Shown: positions 43,773-50,065 of the stretch, piece after piece | Position numbering within the stretch: the first letter of the stretch is position 1 | Layout: every line of letters begins with the position of its first letter | From: Eubacteriales bacterium | GTDB taxonomy: Bacteria > Bacillota > Clostridia > Peptostreptococcales > Anaerovoracaceae | Assembly: GCA_028704515.1 (NCBI GenBank) | Contig: JAQWFH010000011.1 | Coordinates: 1-50,065 of the forward strand | Reading direction: 5' to 3' | DNA length: 50,065 nucleotides | The notes under the pieces: model-generated | What the model was told of the DNA's origin: nothing | What the model saw: only the letters and a program-made list of their open reading frames with translations | Database searches by the model: none | Translations under genes and position numbers: made by a program

Positions 43773-44840
43773 TCATTTGCTGAAATTGTTTATAATTTGC
43801 TTAGTTATATGACAGAGAGCTTTCATCTCTTCGTCTGTGCCTATGGTAATCCTTACAAAATCTTGTATGCTTGCATCGTTCCAATGCCTTACTAAAATGC
43901 CGTTCTCCTTTAAGGCATTGAAATATTCTTGACCCTTCATCTTTGGATGCTTTGTAAAAATAAAGTTTGCTTTTGATTGCAGCACTTCGAAGCCCAAAAG
44001 CCTTAATTTTTCAGATGTCTTTTCTCTCGTATTTATAATTTCTCTTGTGCATTTTTTAAAATATACATCATCCTCTATTGACGCCTTAGCAAGCATTGAC
44101 GACAATCGATTGAGATTATAAGGATTGAAGCTAAATTTTATCTTGTTCAAATCCTCAATTATATCTTCGCTCGAAACCGCTAAGCCGATACGTGCTCCAG
44201 CCAAACTTCTGGATTTTGAAAATGTCTGAACGACCAAAAGGTTATCATAATCCTTGAGAAGTGGTATGCAGCTTTCGCCGCCAAAATCGATGTATGCTTC
44301 GTCGATGATGATCAAGCTGTCGCGGTTTGATTTCAATATTGATTCTATCTCCGAAAGTGACATACAAAGACCCGTTGGTGCATTTGGATTTGCAAGGATT
44401 ATGTTTTTCCCGCAGTCTCGATAATCCGCAGGATTTATACTGAAATCACTTCTCAAGGGTATTTTCTCGCTCGATACGCGATAAAGGTCTGCAAATACCT
44501 TGTAAAAACCGTATGTGATATCAGGAAAACATATTTCTTCCTCATCATCGTGAAATGCTTGAAATGCAAAGGCCAATACCTCATCTGATCCGTTTCCCAC
44601 AAATACGCACTGTGGCTTGACATTAAAATATCTCGCAATGGCCTCACGTAGTCCCTTCAGCTCCGGATCGGGATACAGCTGTATATTTGACGGTATCTCT
44701 TGCATTATTTTTCTACATTGCGGGCTTGGAGGATAAGGATTTTCATTCGTATTTAATTTAATATACCGGGTGTCACTCGGCTGCTCTCCCGGAACGTAAG
44801 GGATTATTTGTTGAAATTTTTCGCTCAAAAATCTACTCAT
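43773..44840 (-). CDS. hisC: Histidinol-phosphate aminotransferase
   Basis: A 355-residue fold-type-I PLP enzyme: LNTNENPYPPSP, FVGNGSDEVLAFAF, ILANPNAPTG, IIDEAYIDFGG, and QTFSKSRSLAGARIG with the Schiff-base Lys, and FVRITIG with the carboxylate Arg. It converts imidazole-acetol phosphate to histidinol phosphate. The start overlaps the hisD stop (TGATG). Confidence 0.95.
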   Translation of the reverse strand: MSRFLSEKFQQIIPYVPGEQPSDTRYIKLNTNENPYPPSPQCRKIMQEIPSNIQLYPDPELKGLREAIARYFNVKPQCVFVGNGSDEVLAFAFQAFHDDEEEICFPDITYGFYKVFADLYRVSSEKIPLRSDFSINPADYRDCGKNIILANPNAPTGLCMSLSEIESILKSNRDSLIIIDEAYIDFGGESCIPLLKDYDNLLVVQTFSKSRSLAGARIGLAVSSEDIIEDLNKIKFSFNPYNLNRLSSMLAKASIEDDVYFKKCTREIINTREKTSEKLRLLGFEVLQSKANFIFTKHPKMKGQEYFNALKENGILVRHWNDASIQDFVRITIGTDEEMKALCHITKQIINNFSK

Positions 44841-46129
44841 CAATCCCGCGCCCCCTTGAATCGAACGGCAATACTGTTTGCGTGCGCACCTAGGCCCTCT
44901 CTACTTGCAAAATCCATAATCCTGCTATTTACAAGCTCCAGTGCTTCCTTTGTGTAATACAAAAAGCTTGATTTTTTTACAAAGTCATCTACGCTAAGTG
45001 GTGATGAGAATCGCGCTGTCCCCCCTGTAGGAAGCACATGATTGGGACCTGCAAAATAATCACCCAACGCTTCGGGTGTATATTTGCCAAGGAAAATGGA
45101 GCCCGCATTTTTAACATTCTTTAAAAGTTCAAATGGTGCTTCCACACATAGCTCCAAATGCTCAGGTGCGATTGCATTAGAAATTTTTACAGCCTCCTGC
45201 AATGTCGAGGTCAAAATTATTTTACCATTGTTATCGATGCTGTCACGCGCAATTGATTTTCTTGAAAGCAGAGGAAGTTGTTTTTGAATCTCATGCTTTA
45301 CATTATTTGCCAGCTCTTCGCTGTTTGTAACCAATATTGCAGATGAAAATCGGTCGTGCTCAGCTTGGCTCAGCATATCCGCCGCAACGAATACAGGATT
45401 TGAGGTTTCGTCCGCAACAATCAAAATTTCACTCGGTCCCGCAATCATATCTATGTCTACTATCCCGAATACAATTCTCTTTGCTGTCGCAACAAATATA
45501 TTCCCGGGCCCTACAATCTTATCTACCTTTGGCACACTCTCGGTACCATAAGCCAGGGCTGCAATAGCCTGTGCTCCGCCTATTTTAAAGATTCTTGTAA
45601 CCCCTGAAATTTTGGCTGCCGCTAAGATGTTGACTGAAATTTTCCCATCATCGCCGGGAGGTGTTACCATAACAATCTCCTCTACGCCTGCGAGCTTTGC
45701 CGGTATTGTATTCATCAACACGCTGCTCGGGTATGAAGCGGTTCCCCCGGGAACATAAATTCCCACCTTCTCAATAGGTGAAATTTTTTGCCCCATTACA
45801 ATCGCACCTTCACCCTCAGTCATGGTAAAGCCGTTTCTCAACTGATTCTTATGAAACTCTCTTATATTTCCCGCAGCTATTTCAAGTGTCTCTCTGAAAT
45901 AAGGGTCGATTTTGTCAAGTGCATACGTGATTTCTTTTTCGCTTACTTCCAAGCAATCAAGCTCAACCCCGTCAAATTTTTTTTCATATTCAAAAAGCGC
46001 TTCATCTTTTCTTGCGCACACATTTTTTATAATCTCGGACACCTGCAAAAATACATCGTCGTTTTGCTTTTCATCTCTTTTAATTATGTCCTTTAGCGCT
46101 ATTTTTTTGCTGTCATAGATTGAAATCAT
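44840..46129 (-). CDS. hisD: Histidinol dehydrogenase
   Basis: A 429-residue zinc enzyme oxidising histidinol to histidine in two NAD+ steps. Hallmarks are [19 protein letters not shown] (here VGIYVPGG), [50 protein letters not shown] and [14 protein letters not shown], all in order. The length is standard. It starts 25 nt after hisG with GGGAAAAAGG upstream. Confidence 0.97.
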   Translation of the reverse strand: MISIYDSKKIALKDIIKRDEKQNDDVFLQVSEIIKNVCARKDEALFEYEKKFDGVELDCLEVSEKEITYALDKIDPYFRETLEIAAGNIREFHKNQLRNGFTMTEGEGAIVMGQKISPIEKVGIYVPGGTASYPSSVLMNTIPAKLAGVEEIVMVTPPGDDGKISVNILAAAKISGVTRIFKIGGAQAIAALAYGTESVPKVDKIVGPGNIFVATAKRIVFGIVDIDMIAGPSEILIVADETSNPVFVAADMLSQAEHDRFSSAILVTNSEELANNVKHEIQKQLPLLSRKSIARDSIDNNGKIILTSTLQEAVKISNAIAPEHLELCVEAPFELLKNVKNAGSIFLGKYTPEALGDYFAGPNHVLPTGGTARFSSPLSVDDFVKKSSFLYYTKEALELVNSRIMDFASREGLGAHANSIAVRFKGARD

Positions 46130-46154
46130 CCTTTTTCCCTTTCTATGTATTCTT

Positions 46155-46772
46155 CTACACTACAATTCTAAGGCTATCTACCATCTGCGAAATTTCTTCT
46201 TTTTTAAAAACATAGCTGCTTTTATTGGCAATTAGCCTAGCACTGATTTGCTTAAATTCGTCTACTACTTTTAGGTTGTTTTCTCGAATTGTATTCCCCG
46301 ATTCGACCAGATCAATTATTACATCCGCCAATCCAAGTATTGGAGCTAATTCCACACTGCCATTCAATTTAATGATATCGATGTCTCTGTTCATCCCTGC
46401 ATAATGCTCTTTTGCAATATTTACGAATTTAGTCGCTACGCGAAGCGTCCTGTTTTGATCCTCCACATAATCGCTCTTTGCTGCAACAGCCATGCGACAT
46501 TTCCCTAATTTTAAATCCAAAAGCTCATATACATCCGGTTCATACTCCAACAATATGTCCTTACCTACAATTCCTATGTCGGCGGCATTATGCTCTACAT
46601 AAATAGCAACATCGCTGGGCTTCACCAATAAATAGCGAACGCCAAGTTCTTCATTTTCAAATACGAGTTTTCTGTTATCATCATAAATGCTTTTACAATC
46701 ATAGCCTACGCTTGCGAGCAGATTATAAACCTTATCACCCAAGCGTCCTTTGGGCAAGGCGATATTTAACAT
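46155..46772 (-). CDS. hisG: ATP phosphoribosyltransferase, short form
   Basis: A 205-residue catalytic subunit: [37 protein letters not shown] and [29 protein letters not shown] (PRPP site). It lacks the C-terminal ACT-like regulatory domain of long HisG, so it needs HisZ, encoded just upstream with a 7-bp overlap. It catalyses the first committed step of histidine synthesis. Confidence 0.97.
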   Translation of the reverse strand: MLNIALPKGRLGDKVYNLLASVGYDCKSIYDDNRKLVFENEELGVRYLLVKPSDVAIYVEHNAADIGIVGKDILLEYEPDVYELLDLKLGKCRMAVAAKSDYVEDQNRTLRVATKFVNIAKEHYAGMNRDIDIIKLNGSVELAPILGLADVIIDLVESGNTIRENNLKVVDEFKQISARLIANKSSYVFKKEEISQMVDSLRIVV

Positions 46773-47893
46773 TGTCCAGTCACCTCTTTTAATCCTTCCT
46801 GTGAAAACCTATATAACTTTTCATATCTCAACCCTTCGGTTATTTTTTTTAGCGCTATTACACGATTCCCTTCGTTTTTTAGCTTTCTCACGGACAAAGC
46901 CAGCTTTCCGCAATCTATCTCTTCACCGTATAGCACTATTGCTTCAACATCGTAAAGAGGTCGCGTTGTCGACAAGCTCTGAAGTTCATTCAAATACAGC
47001 GCAAACCCTATTGCGTCAGCATCTCTTCCCATCTTCTCCATCATTACTGAGTATTCTCCTCCCGCAAGAACACTTCTGGGTATCCCTGCGACATAGCCCT
47101 TAAAAACTATTCCGTTATAATAATCGGTGTCATTTATTATTGAAAAATCAAGCTGAATCTTTTTTCCTATACTCAAGATGCGAAGTGCTTTGTAAATCTC
47201 CGACAATTCCTCCAAAGCTGCTCTCATCGTATTATTTATGGCAATTTCTTTTGCTTCCGATAACGTTTTTTGGAAATCTCCGCACATTCCTGCTATTTTG
47301 CTCAGTATTTTTAACTCTGCATCGCTGAGCTTTGCTTCCTTTCCAGCTTTCTCCAATTCATTCTCATTTTTCTTTCTCAAGCAATTGAAAATTTTTCTTA
47401 TGCTTTCTTCTTCTAAATTCAGTTCTTCAAAAAATCCCAATACAAAATCCATGTTTGACATAGAAAGGATGGACTGCGCGCTGATTGCGTTTAGGCTTCT
47501 CTCTGCAAGTGAAAGAACTTCAATTATTGTGTAACGATCCACATTGCCGATTACCTCAAGTCCCATTTGATTTATCTCTTTATATGTATGGCTTTCCTTG
47601 CTTTCCCTATAAACATTCTCTATATAATAAGGCTTTTCTCTATTTTCTCGATTTGCCTTTGTATTCTTAGCAATGCTCAGTGTTACATCGGGCTTTAGAG
47701 CCAAGAGTCTTCCGTCTAAATCTGTAAATGTAATAACATTTTCACCTGCCAAAAATTTTTTATTTGCTGCATACAAGCTGTATTCTTCAAAGCGGCTCAT
47801 TCTGTATTTTTTATATCCGTATGCTTCATATAAGCCCCTCAGCTGTAATGTTACTCTTTCCTCAGGTCTCAGCGATTCAATTTGAAGCTTCAT
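46766..47893 (-). CDS. hisZ: ATP phosphoribosyltransferase regulatory subunit
   Basis: A 375-residue class-II histidyl-tRNA-synthetase-like protein without an anticodon domain. Motif 2-like residues are FTDLDGRLLALKPDVTLSIAK and YYIENVYRE; the HisS-type AGGEYSVMMEKMGRDADAIGFAL block is seen near 290-315. It forms the hetero-octamer with short HisG and senses histidine. The ATG at 47893 has GGAGG upstream. It is the first gene of the his operon. Confidence 0.95.
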   Translation of the reverse strand: MKLQIESLRPEERVTLQLRGLYEAYGYKKYRMSRFEEYSLYAANKKFLAGENVITFTDLDGRLLALKPDVTLSIAKNTKANRENREKPYYIENVYRESKESHTYKEINQMGLEVIGNVDRYTIIEVLSLAERSLNAISAQSILSMSNMDFVLGFFEELNLEEESIRKIFNCLRKKNENELEKAGKEAKLSDAELKILSKIAGMCGDFQKTLSEAKEIAINNTMRAALEELSEIYKALRILSIGKKIQLDFSIINDTDYYNGIVFKGYVAGIPRSVLAGGEYSVMMEKMGRDADAIGFALYLNELQSLSTTRPLYDVEAIVLYGEEIDCGKLALSVRKLKNEGNRVIALKKITEGLRYEKLYRFSQEGLKEVTGQC

Positions 47894-47948
47894 TATAATG
47901 TCCTCCATGCTTTGTCTTTCTATTTATATTTGTTTCGCTTTATTGCAT

Positions 47949-47974
47949 CATTACTTTATCTCGTTAAAGCAATG
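47949..47974 (-). promoter_or_regulatory. Hairpin in the short his leader
   Basis: CATTACTTTA (plus strand) pairs with TAAAGCAATG with one mismatch and a 6-nt loop, 55-80 nt before hisZ and close to the transcription start. No T-box features and no His-codon leader peptide were seen. Confidence 0.45.
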
Positions 47975-47979
47975 AACAC

Positions 47980-48008
47980 ATTCTAACACATATAAAATTG
48001 ATATGCAA
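47980..48008 (-). promoter_or_regulatory. Sigma-A promoter of the his operon
   Basis: On the minus strand TTGCAT (48008-48003), a 17-bp spacer and TAGAAT (47985-47980), about 90 nt before the hisZ ATG. Confidence 0.75.
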
Positions 48009-48015
48009 GTAAAAA

Positions 48016-48059
48016 TATAAAAAAAATAAGAGCAAATAAAATAATATTTATTCACTCTT
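48016..48059 (-). terminator. Terminator of the deoB-pdp operon
   Basis: AAGAG..AATAAA pairs with TTTATT..CTCTT (internal 2-nt mismatch); the minus strand continues ATTTTTTTT. It separates pdp from the his promoter. Confidence 0.75.
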
Positions 48060-48092
48060 AGGTAAGCCCTTTTAGGTCGTTCTTTTTTACTT

Positions 48093-49397
48093 TTATTCAA
48101 TTATTTTCTTTATAAGAGGTTTTTCTTGTACCTTTTCAAAGGACATTTCATACGCTTCTGATATGATTTTCACAGCACTTTGGACTCCTTGCTCATTGTC
48201 GCCGAATACTTCGGCTATAGCTTCACCTTTTTCTACATACTCATTAATCTTTTTAAAGAGATATATGCCTGCCGACAAATCTATTGTATCTTCCTTTTTC
48301 GTTCTTCCTCCCCCCGCAAGCTGAGAGGAAATGCCTATGGCCTTCGCATCAATCGATGCAACATATCCGCTTCTGTCGGTTGTAATAAGACGCTTTATTT
48401 TCGGCTGCTTAAATAAAGAGTAGTCATAAATTATTTCGGGATTCCCTCCCTGCGCGGTAATGAATTCACCGAATTTTCGCAATGCTCTACCGCTTTTGAT
48501 AGCCTCTTTCGCAAGCCCTTTTCCCTCTTCCGCTGTAGCTGCCACCCCTCCGCAGAATATCATCAGCCCAGCCAAAATAACGGAAAGCTCGGATATATCC
48601 TCAGGGCCTTGACCCTTCAATGTTTCAATCGCTTCTATAATTTCAACGGAATTTCCGACAGCTCTGCCGAGCGGATTATTCATATCCGTTACTGCCGCAA
48701 TAGTCCTCTTTCCTGCCGCATTACCAATTTCCACCATCATGCCGGCGAGCATTGAAGCTTGCTCTTCCGTCTCTGCAAATGCACCCCTTCCACACTTCAC
48801 ATCAAGTACAATCGCATCGCTTCCCGATGCCAGCTTTTTACTCATTATGCTCGATGTGATAAGGCTTAAATTTTCTACTGTTGCTGTAACATCGCGAAGT
48901 GCATATATTTTTTTATCAGCAGGTGCAATGTTTGCGCTCTGCCCAATTACGGATATTCCGATTTTACGAACCTGCTCCATAAATTGTTCGGATTTTAAAA
49001 TCGTCTGAAATCCAGGTATAGACTCAAGCTTGTCTACCGTACCTCCCGTAAAGCCCAGGCCTCTTCCGCTCATCTTTGCAATAGGGACTCCGCAAGCTGC
49101 CGCTATGGGCGCAACTATAATCGTTGTTTTATCTCCTATTCCGCCGGTTGAATGCTTATCGACCTTTATACCCGGAATCTCCGATAAATCCACAGTGTCT
49201 CCCGAATTAAGCATAGATTTTGTGAGCGCAAGGGTCTCATCGTGATTCATTCCTTGAATGAATATCGCCATCAAAAGTGCAGAAATTTGATAATCCGGTA
49301 TTTCTTCATTTGTATAACCCTTTACGAAATATTCGATTTCTTCGGGCGAGAGGATATCACCATCTCTTTTTTTTGCAATGATCTCATTCATATTCAT
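48093..49397 (-). CDS. pdp: Pyrimidine-nucleoside phosphorylase
   Basis: A 434-residue enzyme splitting uridine, thymidine and deoxyuridine with phosphate to base plus (deoxy)ribose 1-phosphate. It has the phosphate-binding region KHSTGGIGDKTTIIVAPI, the family signature KMSGRGLGFTGGTVDKLESIPG, and SSIMSKKLASGSDAIVLDVK with potassium-site residues. The C-terminal domain ends in AEVFGDNEQGVQSA. The start overlaps the deoB stop (TAATG). It works with DeoB, which turns the sugar 1-phosphate into the 5-phosphate. Confidence 0.96.
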   Translation of the reverse strand: MNMNEIIAKKRDGDILSPEEIEYFVKGYTNEEIPDYQISALLMAIFIQGMNHDETLALTKSMLNSGDTVDLSEIPGIKVDKHSTGGIGDKTTIIVAPIAAACGVPIAKMSGRGLGFTGGTVDKLESIPGFQTILKSEQFMEQVRKIGISVIGQSANIAPADKKIYALRDVTATVENLSLITSSIMSKKLASGSDAIVLDVKCGRGAFAETEEQASMLAGMMVEIGNAAGKRTIAAVTDMNNPLGRAVGNSVEIIEAIETLKGQGPEDISELSVILAGLMIFCGGVAATAEEGKGLAKEAIKSGRALRKFGEFITAQGGNPEIIYDYSLFKQPKIKRLITTDRSGYVASIDAKAIGISSQLAGGGRTKKEDTIDLSAGIYLFKKINEYVEKGEAIAEVFGDNEQGVQSAVKIISEAYEMSFEKVQEKPLIKKIIE

Positions 49398-50065
49398 TAT
49401 TCACCCACTATTTCATGTCGGAAGCTTTTACCTATCGCTGTCTGTGGCACACCCAACAGATCCGCAATTGTCGCTCCAATATCGGCAAAGCTTTCCCTTG
49501 TTCCGAGATTTTTACCAGCCTTGATGCCTTTGCCAAATACAACGAGAGGTGTATATTCTCTCGTATGATCCCAACCCGTATGACCCGGATCGTTGCCGTG
49601 GTCTGCACAAAGTATCAGCACATCGTCATTTTTTAACTCCTTCAAAATTTCCGGAAGGCGGGAATCAAATTCCTCAATCGCCTCTCCATATCCTTTGGGA
49701 TCTCTTCTGTGCCCGTATTTAGAATCAAAGTCGACAAGGTTTGTAAATATCAAACCGTTAAAGTCTTTCTTCATGCCCTCGATCGTCTTATCGACCCCGT
49801 CCGAATTGCTCTTTGTATGAACAGCTATACTAATCCCCTTATCATTGAATATGTCGCTGATTTTACCGACAGAATATACTGTTTGGCCCGAGTCCATTAT
49901 TTTGTCGAGAAGCGTAGGCGATGGAGGCGATACCGCGTAATCCTTTCTTTCCGATGTCCTTACTCTTTTTCCCGTCTGGTCTATAATGTACGGTCTGGCG
50001 ATTACTCTTCCACAGGATACATCGCCATGGAGCATAGATCTTGCAATTTCACATATCTCATAAAG
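49397..50065 (-). CDS. deoB: Phosphopentomutase, C-terminal part (gene runs off the window)
   Basis: 223 residues of the alkaline-phosphatase-superfamily enzyme that interconverts (deoxy)ribose 1- and 5-phosphate. The frame stays open to the window edge (reading LYEICEIARS before MLHGDVSC), so the N-terminus with the phosphorylated Thr is outside. Visible are VYSVGKISDIF, NLVDFDSKYGHRRDPKGY, and the metal-site ADHGNDPGHTGWDHTREY. An internal Met at 50035 is not the real start. It is operonic with pdp. Confidence 0.95.
   Translation of the reverse strand, partial: LYEICEIARSMLHGDVSCGRVIARPYIIDQTGKRVRTSERKDYAVSPPSPTLLDKIMDSGQTVYSVGKISDIFNDKGISIAVHTKSNSDGVDKTIEGMKKDFNGLIFTNLVDFDSKYGHRRDPKGYGEAIEEFDSRLPEILKELKNDDVLILCADHGNDPGHTGWDHTREYTPLVVFGKGIKAGKNLGTRESFADIGATIADLLGVPQTAIGKSFRHEIVGE

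Noticed and set aside
47894..48092. T-box or histidine leader peptide before hisZ
   Set aside because: The leader is only about 85 nt, with no T-box sequence, no specifier/antiterminator pair and no run of His codons.
1..50065. tRNA, rRNA, insertion sequence, integrase or attachment site
   Set aside because: None recognised by eye on either strand; small or divergent RNA genes cannot be excluded without a covariance search.

Overview
The window is a low-GC (roughly 40%), gene-dense chromosomal segment of an anaerobic Firmicute. The best guess is class Clostridia, possibly an amino-acid-fermenting lineage. The grounds are the FMN and preQ1 riboswitches, clostridial domain families (DUF2935, DUF3343, QueT, TipAS-type MerR), an adaA/adaB pair, the HisZ/short-HisG histidine operon, and sigma-A/sigma-28 style promoters. 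No rRNA, tRNA, CRISPR array, transposase or phage gene was seen. Most genes lie on the minus strand.

Region by region. 1-3.2 kb: small accessory genes (DUF2087 remnant, GIY-YIG-like protein, nucleotidyltransferase, VOC protein, TipAS-type MerR regulator with a 19-bp-spacer promoter). 3.3-7.7 kb: an aminotransferase-panB pair, an IclR regulator and a formate/nitrite-family channel; the aminotransferase and the channel share a distinctive 20-bp-phased repeat upstream. 7.9-12.3 kb: a complete riboflavin operon ribD-ribE-ribBA-ribH plus a HAD phosphatase, behind an FMN riboswitch followed by two successive terminator-like hairpins. 12.3-16 kb: a P2A Ca2+-type ATPase interrupted by a stop codon, and a nitrilase-family amidase. 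16.2-22.5 kb: DUF2935 protein, a 7TM-DISM diguanylate cyclase, proC, a panE-like reductase and the adaA-adaB alkylation-repair operon. 22.6-28.7 kb: two chemoreceptors, a frameshifted cheB, and cheR behind a sigma-28-like promoter. 28.7-34.3 kb: an MFS exporter with a structured leader, a Crp/Fnr regulator, an orphan pilin with a probable carbohydrate-binding tail, and a PAS-GAF-GGDEF-EAL protein. 34.4-40.1 kb: queT with a preQ1 riboswitch, NifX-like protein, lipid kinase, M29 aminopeptidase, DUF3343, D-Ala-D-Ala carboxypeptidase and an AEC transporter. 40.2-47.9 kb: the histidine operon hisZ-G-D-C-B-AF-IE-K. 48.1-50.1 kb: pdp and the 3' part of deoB (nucleoside salvage).

The most unusual point is the histidine operon. 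HisA and HisF are one uninterrupted reading frame with complete halves and no linker, yet a strong ribosome-binding site survives just before the HisF methionine, and hisH (the glutaminase partner) is missing from its usual place. The second is the IclR/aminotransferase/PanB/FNT locus with its repeated operator-like motif. Three genes (DUF2087, ATPase, cheB) carry single-base inactivating changes at conserved sites; these are either real decay or sequence errors and should be read with that caution.
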